Shown here: positions 1 through 8,862 of the stretch, piece by piece
How the letters are laid out: the number at the start of each line of letters is the position of its first letter
Numbering within the stretch: the first letter of the stretch is position 1
DNA from: Veillonella sp.
GTDB lineage: Bacteria; Bacillota; Negativicutes; Veillonellales; Veillonellaceae
Direction of reading: 5' to 3'
Length of the DNA: 64,000 bases
NCBI RefSeq assembly: GCF_041333735.1
Contig: NZ_JBGKFB010000001.1
Coordinates: 923,001-987,000, forward strand
Translations under genes and position numbers: made by a program
Notes under the pieces: model-generated
The model's input: only the letters and a program-made list of their open reading frames with translations
Database searches by the model: none
Told to the model about the DNA's origin: nothing

Positions 1-29
1 ATTGCTTATAATCGTCTAAGCTAACGGGG

Positions 30-128
30 TTAATCACCATGAAACTTCCTATCTAACCACTTGCAAATGAGATAGCTGGTCACATTTACCACGATAGGAA
101 TTAGAAGGATTATAAGAATATCTTTCAC
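30..128 (-). CDS. Fst/TxpA-like type I toxin or small membrane peptide
   Basis: A 32-residue reading frame starts at GTG (126-128), with a perfect GGAGGTG ribosome-binding site at 134-140. The peptide has one hydrophobic helix (about residues 4-24, rich in I, L and V), then a Cys-Lys-Trp-Leu-Asp-Arg-Lys stretch and a polar tail. This layout (short charged start, one membrane helix, basic tail with a W/LD motif) resembles the Fst/TxpA group of type I toxins, which insert in the membrane and are controlled by an antisense RNA. No antitoxin RNA could be recognised, and the downstream side lies at the window edge. The peptide and its RBS are seen directly; the toxin role is inference. It could also be a small membrane peptide of another kind. 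Confidence 0.55.
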   Translation of the reverse strand: MKDILIILLIPIVVNVTSYLICKWLDRKFHGD

Positions 129-284
129 TGTTGCACCTCCTTTCTGTACCTGATTCCCCAGAACGGAGTGGTGACATCTTGATTGTAGTACATATAACTA
201 TATATTTCTTATGCAATTCGTGTAATTATCATGTATAGTAGATATATATCGGTAATAACGTATGAAATTAAAATTGGAGGCTGT

Positions 285-1076
285 ATGTCTTTATTTGAGT
301 TAGAGAAGAGCTTGTCTTTTGATGAATATATAGCGTCCTTTGATGCAGAGAGAGTAGAGAAGGTACGCGGTTTTGTAGATTGGCTTGCTCAGTATCAAGG
401 TAGTTTTGTCCATAATCCTTGGGGTGAGGTAAATCCTGATTTAGAGATTGTCACAAAGGGCTTTGATGCGGCACAGGTGCGCCGAGATAATTTGGTCGCT
501 TATTTATTGCCGCGCTTAGGTCGAGCTAAGGTCTTTGTAGTGGCAGAGGCTGTAGGATACCAAGGAGGCCGCTTTACAGGGATTGCCATTACTTGTGAAA
601 GAATGCTATTAGATAAGCACAAAACCATTCGTGCGAAGGATGTAACGACTATTCAGTTGGAACGTACTAGTTCACCTACTAGCTCTTTGTTAAAAGGAAC
701 ACAGCAAAAGGATGGTTTTAATGAACCTACTGACACTGTAGTATGGAGTGCCATTGTTGAAAAGGGTATCAATACCTATGATACATTGTTGTGGAATATA
801 TTCCCCTTTCATCCACATAAGGATGGCAACCCATTGACTAATCGCACACCTACGGATAAAGAGCAACAACTAGGTTGGGAGTATACAAAACGCTTGTTAG
901 ATTTACATCTTGAACTAGGCGGTGTAGAACCTCTTGTGCTCGCCGTAGGGCAAAAGTCTGCTGATACAATGGGCAAATTTGGCTTGTCTGCCATTGGTTT
1001 GCGACATCCCGCAAACGGCGGAGCTAATCTCTATCGACAAGGATTTGCTGAGGCGGTAGCTACCTATTTAAAATAA
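285..1076 (+). CDS. Uracil-DNA glycosylase superfamily protein
   Basis: This 263-residue protein resembles the uracil-DNA glycosylase superfamily, which removes damaged bases from DNA. Supporting motifs are an N-terminal-half segment VVAEAVGYQGGRFTGI (substrate-pocket region, around residue 90), NIFPFHPHK with NRTPT (around 175-195) and a C-terminal RHPANGG loop corresponding to the HP-containing DNA-insertion motif. It lacks the cysteine set of the iron-sulfur UDG families. ATG 285 is preferred over the upstream ATG 231 because a GGAGG sits at 276-280. It stands alone, apart from the 28-residue frame downstream. The family assignment is fairly good; the exact substrate is not known. Confidence 0.7.
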   Translation: MSLFELEKSLSFDEYIASFDAERVEKVRGFVDWLAQYQGSFVHNPWGEVNPDLEIVTKGFDAAQVRRDNLVAYLLPRLGRAKVFVVAEAVGYQGGRFTGIAITCERMLLDKHKTIRAKDVTTIQLERTSSPTSSLLKGTQQKDGFNEPTDTVVWSAIVEKGINTYDTLLWNIFPFHPHKDGNPLTNRTPTDKEQQLGWEYTKRLLDLHLELGGVEPLVLAVGQKSADTMGKFGLSAIGLRHPANGGANLYRQGFAEAVATYLK

Positions 1077-1140
1077 TAGGTGATTGAGATTATTAAAATA
1101 ATAAGTAATTGAGATAATTAAAATAATAAAAGATTGAGAG
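1070..1140 (+). repeat. 25-bp tandem repeat, nearly 3 copies
   Basis: Two full copies (1070-1094 and 1095-1119) and a partial third (1120-1140) share AAAATAATA then a GATTGAGA-like half. The array begins at the stop codon of the glycosylase-like gene and ends just before the next small frame. Comparable 25-27 bp arrays occur at 10979 and 35073. Confidence 0.75.
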
Positions 1141-1156
1141 TTTCGGAGAGAAGTTT

Positions 1157-1243
1157 ATGAAACGGTATATTTCTGTCATTGAAGAGAATGGTGCGTGGCA
1201 TATCGAGGGCTTTTACAAAACTATGCCAGATGATGACAAATAG
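1157..1243 (+). CDS. Small hypothetical protein, 28 aa
   Basis: A short frame runs from ATG 1157 to TAG 1243 with GGAGAG about 6 bases upstream. The peptide is polar, starts MKRYISVIEENG and ends in an acidic PDDDK tail. No family is recognised. It lies between the glycosylase-like gene and a strong terminator, so it would be the last frame of that transcript. It may be a genuine small protein or a chance frame. Confidence 0.35.
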   Translation: MKRYISVIEENGAWHIEGFYKTMPDDDK

Positions 1244-1257
1244 AATATGATATATCT

Positions 1258-1306
1258 AAATAGCGTTAACATGGGGGCTACCCTCTTTTGTTAACGCTAT
1301 TTTTAT
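1258..1306 (+). terminator. Intrinsic terminator
   Basis: A perfect 13-bp stem (1258-1270 with 1290-1302, AAATAGCGTTAAC) is followed by a T-rich run. It closes the transcript of the glycosylase-like gene. Confidence 0.85.
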
Positions 1307-1471
1307 GTTACAATAGACATAACGTATGAAAGCGAGGCTTTCATCAAAATCGATCGGATTATATTGCAAGACCCATTGGATAGGGACGAAGAGAACGTAC
1401 CCGTCGCGGCTGACATGTCTAATGATGGCAATATACTCATTTGCTATGGCAAATGGTCACAACAACACTAG
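1295..1471 (+). pseudogene. Start-less reading frame, possible gene remnant
   Basis: An open frame ends at TAG 1469-1471 and reads protein-like (FIKIDRIILQDPLDRDEE, then a DMSNDGNILICYGKW segment), but no start codon with a ribosome-binding site precedes it. The first in-frame ATG is at 1418. It begins inside the upstream terminator stem, so it cannot be read from that transcript. It may be a decayed small gene. The same DNA has short hairpins (1326-1345; CATTTGC/GCAAATG near 1438-1455), so a small untranslated RNA is another possibility. No known RNA family could be matched. Confidence 0.3.
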
Positions 1472-1516
1472 GAACGGCAAAAATTGATAGCGCATTTTTG
1501 CGCCCATTTGACGAGA

Positions 1517-1543
1517 CGCTAGTATTTTAGCGCCTTTTTCTTT
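1517..1543 (+). terminator. Probable terminator upstream of rnj
   Basis: CGCTA/TAGCG hairpin (1517-1521 with 1528-1532) followed by CTTTTTCTTT. A second small GCGC hairpin lies at 1490-1503. It would end any transcript from 1306-1480 before RNase J. Confidence 0.5.
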
Positions 1544-1634
1544 GTGTGGCCTCCATAGCATAGATCAATTCAAGTGATAGGTGAGAAAAGAAACTATGTT
1601 AAATAAAATAATGAACAAAATTTTAGGAGGAACT

Positions 1635-3770
1635 GTGAATACAACAGATAATCAGGTTACTGCACAAGTGAAAGCAGAACCAACAGTAGCAAAACCTGCT
1701 ACTCGTACAGCTGCGGCTGAAGGCGAACATAAACAGACTCGCCGCCGCACTAATACACGCCGCCCTGCTGGCGAGGGTCGTACTCGTCAACATGCAACTG
1801 GTGAAGGTGAAGGCACAACACGCCAACGCCGTACAAATACTCGTACAAATGCAAATGGTGGTCGTACTAATACGACACGCCGTACAAATACACGTCGCAA
1901 TGCTGAGCAAGGTGAAGGTCAAGAACGTACAGAACGTAAACCTCGTCAAACTCGTGCACCACGTGGTGAACGTAGTGAAAATACGCGTAATACGCGCTCT
2001 AACAATGGTCGCAATAGTCAAAACCGTAACAACAACCGTCCAAATAATCGCTCCACAAACCGCAACAATCAAGAGGCTCCTGTGGAATTAGTAGGTCGTA
2101 CACCAAATGGCGCTAATAAGGGGAAATTCCAAATTATCCCTCTTGGCGGTCTTGGTGAAATCGGTAAAAACATGACCATCTTCCAATATGAGGACGAAAT
2201 CATCGTTCTCGACTCTGGTCTTGCGTTCCCTAGCGAAGATATGCTTGGCGTAGATATCGTTATTCCTGATATGAGCTATATCATCGAGAATAAGGATCGC
2301 GTGAAAGCTGTCGTAATTACCCATGGTCACGAGGACCATATTGGTTCCTTGGCATACCTTATGAAAGAAATTAACTGCCCAGTATATGCAACAAATCTCG
2401 TTTGTGGTTTGATTGAAGGCAAGTTTAAAGAACATAAGGTATCTCCAAAATGTCTTCGTACTATTGCTGCAGGCGATGAAGTTCAAATTGGTCAAGTGAA
2501 GGTTGGTTTTATCCAAACAAACCACTCCATTCCTGACTCCTGCGCTGTGTACTTTGATACACCAATCGGGACTGTACTTCATACAGGTGACTTTAAAATC
2601 GACCAAACACCAGTTGATGGCCGTTTGATGGATATGCACAAATTTGCTGAGCTTGGCAATAAAGGTGTATTGGCCTTGATGTCCGACTCTACAAACGTTG
2701 AAAAACCAGGTACTACAGGTTCTGAAAGTTCCGTAGGTCCTGCTATTAAACAAGCTGTTGGAGAAGCAAAAGGCCGCGTTGTGTTAGCTACATTTGCATC
2801 TAACGTATCTCGTATCCAACAAGCTATTGATGCGGCAGTTATGTTCAACCGTAAGGTTGTCGTTATGGGCCGCAGTATGGTAAATGTTACAGAAATCGCT
2901 CAAGAACGCGGTTACTTGAACATTCCACCAAATACAATTATCGACGTAGATGTAATGCACAACTACACAGATGACCAAATTATGATCTTAACAACTGGTT
3001 CTCAAGGTGAACCGATGGCAGGCTTGTCCCGTATGGCTACAAGCAACCACCGCACTGTAGAGTTGGCGCCCAATGATACAGTTATCATCTCTGCTACACC
3101 AATTCCAGGTAACGAAGGTGCTGTAGGTAGAACTATCGATAACTTGCTCCGATTAGGTTGTCACGTTGTATATGGTAAAGATCGTGGTATCCACGTATCT
3201 GGTCATGCGAGTCAAGAAGAGCTTAAAACAATGCTTAACCTTGTTCGTCCAGAATACTTCATTCCAGTTCATGGTGAGTATCGCATGTTGCGTCGCCATG
3301 GTGAACTTGGTGTTGCTATGGGCGTAGATCCTAAGAAAGTCCTTATCGGCGACAATGGTCAAATCTTTGAGTTTGATAAAGATGGTGGCCGTAAAGGTGG
3401 TCGTGTACAAGCTGGTGCTATCTTCGTTGATGGCCTTGGCGTTGGCGATGTAGGTAACATCGTTATCCGTGACCGTCAACAATTGGCTCAAGAAGGTATG
3501 GTTATCGTTGTAATGGCGATGGACAAAGCTTCTGGTACAATCGTAGCTGGTCCAGACCTCGTATCTCGTGGCTTCGTATACGTACGCGATGCAGAAGAAC
3601 TTATGATTGCTGCAGAACACCGCGTAGACCAAGTTCTTGAAGAATGCGAAATGCAACGCATCAAAGATTGGACTACTATTAAGCAAAACGTACGCGACGC
3701 GTTGGGTAAATTCTTCTACGATAAAACTCGTCGCCGTCCTATGATCTTGCCGATTATTCAAGACGTATAA
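1635..3770 (+). CDS. rnj: Ribonuclease J
   Basis: RNase J is a cytoplasmic metallo-beta-lactamase/beta-CASP nuclease with 5'-3' exo- and endonuclease activity in mRNA turnover and rRNA maturation. The zinc-binding HGHEDH motif begins near residue 230, and the usual core of about 550 residues starts near residue 162 (IIPLGGLGEIG). The first 160 residues are an unusual low-complexity extension rich in Arg, Thr, Asn and Gly (repeated TNTRR-like units), probably disordered and RNA-binding. GTG 1635 is chosen because AGGAGG lies 6 bases upstream; ATG 1596 would add 13 residues. The gene is monocistronic, with a strong terminator after it. Confidence 0.93.
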   Translation: MNTTDNQVTAQVKAEPTVAKPATRTAAAEGEHKQTRRRTNTRRPAGEGRTRQHATGEGEGTTRQRRTNTRTNANGGRTNTTRRTNTRRNAEQGEGQERTERKPRQTRAPRGERSENTRNTRSNNGRNSQNRNNNRPNNRSTNRNNQEAPVELVGRTPNGANKGKFQIIPLGGLGEIGKNMTIFQYEDEIIVLDSGLAFPSEDMLGVDIVIPDMSYIIENKDRVKAVVITHGHEDHIGSLAYLMKEINCPVYATNLVCGLIEGKFKEHKVSPKCLRTIAAGDEVQIGQVKVGFIQTNHSIPDSCAVYFDTPIGTVLHTGDFKIDQTPVDGRLMDMHKFAELGNKGVLALMSDSTNVEKPGTTGSESSVGPAIKQAVGEAKGRVVLATFASNVSRIQQAIDAAVMFNRKVVVMGRSMVNVTEIAQERGYLNIPPNTIIDVDVMHNYTDDQIMILTTGSQGEPMAGLSRMATSNHRTVELAPNDTVIISATPIPGNEGAVGRTIDNLLRLGCHVVYGKDRGIHVSGHASQEELKTMLNLVRPEYFIPVHGEYRMLRRHGELGVAMGVDPKKVLIGDNGQIFEFDKDGGRKGGRVQAGAIFVDGLGVGDVGNIVIRDRQQLAQEGMVIVVMAMDKASGTIVAGPDLVSRGFVYVRDAEELMIAAEHRVDQVLEECEMQRIKDWTTIKQNVRDALGKFFYDKTRRRPMILPIIQDV

Positions 3771-3785
3771 TCACATATAATAAAC

Positions 3786-3820
3786 AAAAGTACCGCACCC
3801 TATGGTGTGGTACTTTTAAC
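3786..3820 (+). terminator. Intrinsic terminator of rnj
   Basis: Perfect 14-bp stem (3786-3799 with 3804-3817) with a 4-base loop, A tract before and T tract after, so it may work in both directions. Confidence 0.9.
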
Positions 3821-3890
3821 ATTTTAAAAAGGACCTATGGAATCTACTATAAATAGCGGTGTCATCGCATTTGTCTACTATATAGGGTAT

Positions 3891-3919
3891 TTGAAGTTAC
3901 CTTTTTAAACTGTTATAAT
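3891..3919 (+). promoter_or_regulatory. Sigma-70 type promoter for yybS-gdpP-rplI
   Basis: TTGAAG (3891-3896), a 17-base spacer, then TATAAT (3914-3919), about 47 bases before the yybS start codon. Confidence 0.7.
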
Positions 3920-3966
3920 TAAAAGATACCAATTAATCTATCTTCTTTTATTTAGAATGGAGATTT

Positions 3967-4923
3967 ATGAAACAAACAAATACAAGAGCGATAGTAGAAA
4001 CAGGATTTGTTAGTGCTATAGGTGTCATCCTTAGTGCTATTAGTGTGTATTTACCAGCTTTCGCTTTTTTATCATTTTTTGTTACACCTGCAGCCATTGG
4101 CATAATTGGAACAAAATGGGGTCGCAAGTATAGTATATCGGCAGCTGTTGTTACTACTTTCTTAGCGGTAGTTTTGTTTGGACCATGGAATGGTATACCT
4201 GTTGGCTTATTTGCTGCGGTAGGTGTAGGGGTAGGAGAAGGTAACCGTCTTTCTTTAGGGACGATTAAGCGACTACTACTCCCTAGTATTGCTATGTTTG
4301 TTGCTGTATTAGTAACTTTAATGGCACAAGTATATGTATCTGGTATTACTCTATCAATGATAGATACACAGATGACCGAGCAAGTTCGTATGATTGCTGA
4401 TCAAGCCTTACAGACGAATCCTAATATCACACAGGAACAAGCTGATTTATTTGTAAAAAATGTAGATAAGCTTGCTACTGGTTTGAAGGATGCGTTTTTT
4501 GTGGCTGTAGCTATAGCTGCAGTATCATACAGTTATATAACTATTCAGATATCTATATGGCTAGGTAAGCGATTACGTATCTCCATACCTCGATTTTTAC
4601 CAATTGAAGAATGGAGGATGCCTGTCTGGAGTGCAGGGCTATACGCTTTAGGTATTATTGGTATATATGGTACGCCGCATATCAATATGGACTCTTCCTG
4701 GGTCATAGCCATTAGTACTAATGTATTACTCCTCGGTAGCTCTATGTGTTCTATTCATGGTTTTGCAGCTTTAGCAGATTTGATGAGTAGTTACCGCATG
4801 AGTAATAAATTGAAGTGGATACTGCTAGGTGTGTATGCCTTTTTCTTTGGTCAAGCACTAGCCATATTTGGTGTCATAGATATGTTTTTAGATTTACGGA
4901 CACGTTACAAAGCGCGTCAATAG
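3967..4923 (+). CDS. YybS-family (DUF2232) membrane protein
   Basis: A 318-residue polytopic membrane protein with about eight hydrophobic segments and a soluble loop near residues 130-165. Its sequence character and its place directly before gdpP, rplI and dnaB match the YybS/DUF2232 family, whose biochemical role is not established. It resembles small-substrate transporter membrane subunits in layout, but no transported compound can be named. GGAG lies at 3959-3962, just before ATG 3967, and gdpP starts 19 bases after its stop. It is the first gene of the operon driven from 3891. Confidence 0.8.
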   Translation: MKQTNTRAIVETGFVSAIGVILSAISVYLPAFAFLSFFVTPAAIGIIGTKWGRKYSISAAVVTTFLAVVLFGPWNGIPVGLFAAVGVGVGEGNRLSLGTIKRLLLPSIAMFVAVLVTLMAQVYVSGITLSMIDTQMTEQVRMIADQALQTNPNITQEQADLFVKNVDKLATGLKDAFFVAVAIAAVSYSYITIQISIWLGKRLRISIPRFLPIEEWRMPVWSAGLYALGIIGIYGTPHINMDSSWVIAISTNVLLLGSSMCSIHGFAALADLMSSYRMSNKLKWILLGVYAFFFGQALAIFGVIDMFLDLRTRYKARQ

Positions 4924-4942
4924 TAATAGAAAGGAGGCCGTT

Positions 4943-6970
4943 ATGAAATCCTTTCAACGGAAATGGGAAGGTTTAGAAATTACCATTATTACCGTTATCG
5001 TATTATTGTTATTATTGTTGGCCTATCTAAATTGGGCCATTGCAATTCTAGCTTTAATTATCGTAGTAGCGGCGTATTTGGTTAACTATAACACCATTCA
5101 TAACCGGCGTCGTTTAGCAAGGGAACAGTTTGGGGCGATGATGAAAAACGTCACACAAGCTTCGAACTTTGCCTTACAAAACTTGCCAATGGGGATTGCT
5201 CTTGTTAATAAACAAGGTACCCTCGTATGGAATAATAGTGTCTTTGCAGACTGGGTTAAGGTAGACTGGAATAAACTTCAAAAAATGTCTGCTCTTATGC
5301 CTGGCTTCCGTATTGATAAAATCTGGGGCAAATCTGGATTTATGACGGAACAGTATGGAGATAAGTATTTCCAAATTATTTACAAATTCATTGATCCTCG
5401 TGATGCACGACCAGATATCAATAGCGAAGATGAATTGGCCGAACATGCAGTCATGGCTCTGTACTTTAAGGACATTACGGCTCTCGAAAAGGCCCGTATT
5501 AAAGCTGAAGAAGATCAACCTGTGTGGGGCATGATTCAAATCGATAATCTCGAAGAATTGACAAAAGGTCTTAGTGATCGCGAGTATACTAGCGTTTGGA
5601 CCGATATTAATAACATTATTACGGATGAAATTGATAGACAAGAAGGTTTTATTCGTAACTTCCAAGATGATATGTACACCTTTGCTATTTCTCGTGGTGC
5701 ACTTCATGCGATGGAGGAAGATGGGTTTAAAATCCTTGAGAGAATCCGTAAATTGCCTTCTCCCCGTCAAGTGCCTGCAACGATTTCTATCGGGATTAGC
5801 GAGAACGTAGGCTCTGTAAAAGAGGTTTCTAGTCGTGCTCGCGCTGCTTTAGATATCGCATTAGGTCGCGGTGGTGACCAAGTGTGTATTATGGATGGTG
5901 AAAGTACCCGATTCTTCGGCGGTAATACAGCTGGTGTTGAGAAGAATACCCGTGTTCGTGCTCGTGTTGTATCACAAGCTTTACATGAGCTTATGCTTGA
6001 TTCCGATAAAATCCTTGTGATGGGTCATAAGCGTGAAGACTATGATGCGTTAGGTGGTATTATCGGTGTTGTAGCTATTGCACGTACCTTGGGTAAAGAA
6101 TTACGCATTGTACTTTCAAAGGAAACAAGCGCCATTGATAAAATGGTAACTGTTCTGAAAGAAAATGAGTTCTGGACAGAACATATCATCACCCCTGAAG
6201 CGGCAAAAGCTTGGGTAGATGCTAATACGCTCACCATTGTATGTGATACACATCGCCAAGAAATGGTCGCAGCTCAAGAGGCTCTTGAAATTTCTGAACG
6301 ACGCATCGTTATCGATCATCATCGTCGTGCAGCGGACTTCGTAGAAAACCCATTGCTTACATACTTGGAACCAACTGCATCATCTACATCTGAGCTTGTT
6401 ACAGAGCTTGTACAATACGCAGGTGGTGGCGTAAAACTTTCAAAAGCAGAAGCTACAGGCATTTATGCGGGCATCGTGCTTGATACGAAGAACTTTGTGC
6501 AACAAACTGGGGCACGTACCTTTGAAGCGGCCGCATTCTTACGCCGTGCAGGGGCAGATATTGAACGCGTTAAACAATTATTTATTGAAACCTTCGATTC
6601 TGTTCAATTGCGTGCTAAAATGGTATTTGAAGCCAATCGAACTGAAGGGATTGCTATCTCCGTAGCACCTGAAGGTTTGAAGGATATGATGGCATTAGCT
6701 GCACAAAGTGCGGATATGCTCATCAGTAATGAAGATATTGAAGCAGCCTTTGTACTTTACTCCTTGAATGACGGCGGTATCGGCGTTAGTGCTCGATCCA
6801 AAGGCAAGGTAAACGTACAGGTTGTAATGGAAGCCTTGGGTGGCGGTGGTCACAGAACTGTGGCTGGTGCCCAATTACAAGGTATGACGATAGAGGAAGC
6901 GAAGAAGGCTATCTTAGAGCATGCTCTTGAAGCCCTTCATTCCGCTGAGAAAGAGGAGGAAGAACAATGA
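4943..6970 (+). CDS. gdpP: Cyclic-di-AMP phosphodiesterase GdpP
   Basis: GdpP is a membrane-bound phosphodiesterase that hydrolyses c-di-AMP to pApA, controlling osmotic balance and wall homeostasis. The 675 residues show two N-terminal membrane helices (about 10-55), a PAS-like region (about 75-180), a degenerate GGDEF region (about 190-320) and a DHH/DHHA1 nuclease part. DHH motifs seen are EDYDALGG (near 366), CDTHR (near 435), VIDHHRR (near 457) and GGGGHRTVAGA near the C-terminus. The first motif has DYD where many homologues have DMD. AAAGGAGG precedes ATG 4943. The stop overlaps the rplI start by four bases (ATGA), so the two are translationally coupled. Confidence 0.95.
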   Translation: MKSFQRKWEGLEITIITVIVLLLLLLAYLNWAIAILALIIVVAAYLVNYNTIHNRRRLAREQFGAMMKNVTQASNFALQNLPMGIALVNKQGTLVWNNSVFADWVKVDWNKLQKMSALMPGFRIDKIWGKSGFMTEQYGDKYFQIIYKFIDPRDARPDINSEDELAEHAVMALYFKDITALEKARIKAEEDQPVWGMIQIDNLEELTKGLSDREYTSVWTDINNIITDEIDRQEGFIRNFQDDMYTFAISRGALHAMEEDGFKILERIRKLPSPRQVPATISIGISENVGSVKEVSSRARAALDIALGRGGDQVCIMDGESTRFFGGNTAGVEKNTRVRARVVSQALHELMLDSDKILVMGHKREDYDALGGIIGVVAIARTLGKELRIVLSKETSAIDKMVTVLKENEFWTEHIITPEAAKAWVDANTLTIVCDTHRQEMVAAQEALEISERRIVIDHHRRAADFVENPLLTYLEPTASSTSELVTELVQYAGGGVKLSKAEATGIYAGIVLDTKNFVQQTGARTFEAAAFLRRAGADIERVKQLFIETFDSVQLRAKMVFEANRTEGIAISVAPEGLKDMMALAAQSADMLISNEDIEAAFVLYSLNDGGIGVSARSKGKVNVQVVMEALGGGGHRTVAGAQLQGMTIEEAKKAILEHALEALHSAEKEEEEQ

Positions 6971-7413
6971 AAGTAGTATTGTTAGAAGACGTTAAAAAGG
7001 TTGGTAAAAAAGGCGAAATCGTTGAAGTTAGCGATGCATATGGCCGCAATGTATTGATCAAAAAAGGTCTTGGCCTTGAAGGTACAGCAACTAACGTAAA
7101 TAATGCGAAACAAAAACAAGAATCCATTGCTCACCACAAAGTTGTAGCGAATGATGAAGCTAAAATCTTGGCAGCTCAATTGGCTAAGGTTGAAGTAACT
7201 GTAAAAGTTCGCATGGGTGAAGAAGGTCGTGTGTTTGGTTCCGTTACTGCAAAAGACATTTCCGATGCAGCTAAAGCTCAATACAAAGTAGATATCGATA
7301 AAAAGAAAATCGAAATCAAAGAACCATTGAAAACATTAGGCGTACATGACGTACTCGTTCGTGTTCATCCTGAGATTACAAGTACTATCAAGGTTAACGT
7401 AGTAGCTGAATAA
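6967..7413 (+). CDS. rplI: 50S ribosomal protein L9
   Basis: L9 is a 148-residue two-domain ribosomal protein that binds 23S rRNA and helps keep the reading frame. The N-terminal signature MKVVLLEDVKKVGKKGEIV and the GRVFGSVT segment (near residue 80) are typical, and the length matches the family. Its ATG overlaps the gdpP stop, and a GAGGAGGAA ribosome-binding site lies inside the end of gdpP. Confidence 0.98.
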   Translation: MKVVLLEDVKKVGKKGEIVEVSDAYGRNVLIKKGLGLEGTATNVNNAKQKQESIAHHKVVANDEAKILAAQLAKVEVTVKVRMGEEGRVFGSVTAKDISDAAKAQYKVDIDKKKIEIKEPLKTLGVHDVLVRVHPEITSTIKVNVVAE

Positions 7414-7418
7414 TAGTG

Positions 7419-7452
7419 TTCACCATGCTCTTTGAGTATGGTGAATTCTTTT
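7419..7452 (+). terminator. Terminator or attenuator between rplI and dnaB
   Basis: TTCACCAT (7419-7426) pairs with ATGGTGAA (7438-7445), followed by TTCTTTT. It lies just before the dnaB start, which also argues against the longer dnaB frame starting at 7432 inside this hairpin. Confidence 0.6.
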
Positions 7453-7482
7453 ATCCATAGTGGTTTTGTAAAGGGGATTATC

Positions 7483-8841
7483 ATGGATGTACGCATTCCA
7501 CCGCATAATTTAGATGCGGAAAAGGCCGTTTTGGGGGCCTTATTAACCAATGGATCCAACTCGGGTGCTGTTGTTGATACAGTGACGAGTATTCTAAAAT
7601 CTGAAGACTTTTACCGTGATGCGCATCGTATTATTTATGATGCCATCTTAGAAATCGTGCATGCTAATAAGACGGCAGACTTCATCACTGTAGGTGAAGA
7701 GTTAGACCGCCGCAAGCGACTCGATGCGGTAGGTGGTCTTGCTTATATTACATCTCTCGCCAATGAATCGGTGTCCTACAATGTAGAGGAACATGCGAAG
7801 ATCATCAGCGAGAAGGCTCAATTGCGCCGCCTTATCGATGCAGGGAATAAAATCGTAGGCATGACGTATGCTGGTGAAGATGAGCCAACGGCTATCCTCA
7901 ACAAGGCAGAGCAAATGGTGTTAGATGTAAGTGGTCAAACGCAGTCTGAATCATCCTTCGCGCCTATTGGGGAAGTAGTATTATCTAACTTAGATAAGCT
8001 AAATGCGTTGCAACAGCATGATGGTGCTATTACAGGTGTTCCAACAGGCTTTAAGGACGTTGACCATGTCTTTAATGGTCTACAAAAATCTGACCTTATC
8101 CTCGTAGCAGCTCGTCCTGCAATGGGGAAAACTGCTTTCACATTGAACATCGCTCAAAACGTAACGATGTTGTACGACAAGACGGTAGCGTTCTTCTCCT
8201 TAGAAATGGGCAAGGAGCAGCTCGTTGCTCGTATTCTGTCCTCCGTGGCAGGTGTGAGCTCTGAAAAATTGCGCCGTGCAAACATGAAGAATGAAGACTG
8301 GGAAAAGGTTATCGCTGCGGCGGACCGCATGAGTAAAGCTAAGCTCTTTATCGATGATACACCGGGCCTTACCGTACAAGATATGCGCTCTAAATTGCGC
8401 CGTCTTAAGGTGGAACATGGCCTCGATCTCGTTATCGTCGACTATATTCAGTTGATGCAAGGTCGCAACGGTGGCAAGGGCAGCGAGAATCGTCAACAAG
8501 AGGTATCTGAAATCTCTCGTAACCTTAAATTGATCGCTCGTGAGTTCAATGTGCCTCTCATCGCCTTATCTCAGCTGTCTCGTAGTGTTGAAAGCAGACC
8601 AGATAAACGGCCTGTACTGTCTGACCTTCGCGAATCTGGTTCCCTTGAACAAGATGCAGATATCGTTATCTTCTTGTACCGCGATAAATATTACGATGAA
8701 AACTCCGAAAAAGGGGACAATGCAGAAGTCCTCATTCGTAAACACCGTAACGGTTCCGTCGGTACCGTGGAACTCCGATTCATTGGAGAATTAACACAAT
8801 TTAAAGACGTGGAATTCCGAGACATGGGGCCGGAACAATAA
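7483..8841 (+). CDS. dnaB: Replicative DNA helicase DnaB
   Basis: This is the hexameric ring helicase of the replication fork (DnaC in Bacillus naming), which unwinds DNA 5'-3' using ATP. At 452 residues it has the normal length. The N-terminal primase-interacting domain starts VRIPPHNLDAEKAVLG. The RecA-like domain has Walker A ARPAMGKTAF (near residue 210), Walker B VIVDYIQLM (near 318) and the ESGSLEQDAD segment near 385. ATG 7483, with AAGGGG upstream, matches the family's usual start better than ATG 7432, which lies inside a hairpin. It is the last gene of the conserved yybS-gdpP-rplI-dnaB order. Confidence 0.97.
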   Translation: MDVRIPPHNLDAEKAVLGALLTNGSNSGAVVDTVTSILKSEDFYRDAHRIIYDAILEIVHANKTADFITVGEELDRRKRLDAVGGLAYITSLANESVSYNVEEHAKIISEKAQLRRLIDAGNKIVGMTYAGEDEPTAILNKAEQMVLDVSGQTQSESSFAPIGEVVLSNLDKLNALQQHDGAITGVPTGFKDVDHVFNGLQKSDLILVAARPAMGKTAFTLNIAQNVTMLYDKTVAFFSLEMGKEQLVARILSSVAGVSSEKLRRANMKNEDWEKVIAAADRMSKAKLFIDDTPGLTVQDMRSKLRRLKVEHGLDLVIVDYIQLMQGRNGGKGSENRQQEVSEISRNLKLIAREFNVPLIALSQLSRSVESRPDKRPVLSDLRESGSLEQDADIVIFLYRDKYYDENSEKGDNAEVLIRKHRNGSVGTVELRFIGELTQFKDVEFRDMGPEQ

Positions 8842-8862
8842 TGAAAACTATCGGGCCGTGTC

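Noticed and set aside
1302..1545. 6S RNA or SRP RNA
   Set aside because: The region has small hairpins but neither the long closing stem with central bubble of 6S RNA nor the conserved GGAA-type apical domain of SRP RNA could be shown.
1623..2091. Long frames in other registers over the start of rnj
   Set aside because: They come from the low-complexity Arg/Thr/Asn codons of the RNase J N-terminal extension and lack ribosome-binding sites.
2088..3761. Several minus-strand frames of 60-220 codons inside rnj
   Set aside because: They lie antisense to a clearly conserved nuclease domain and have no family resemblance or start signals.
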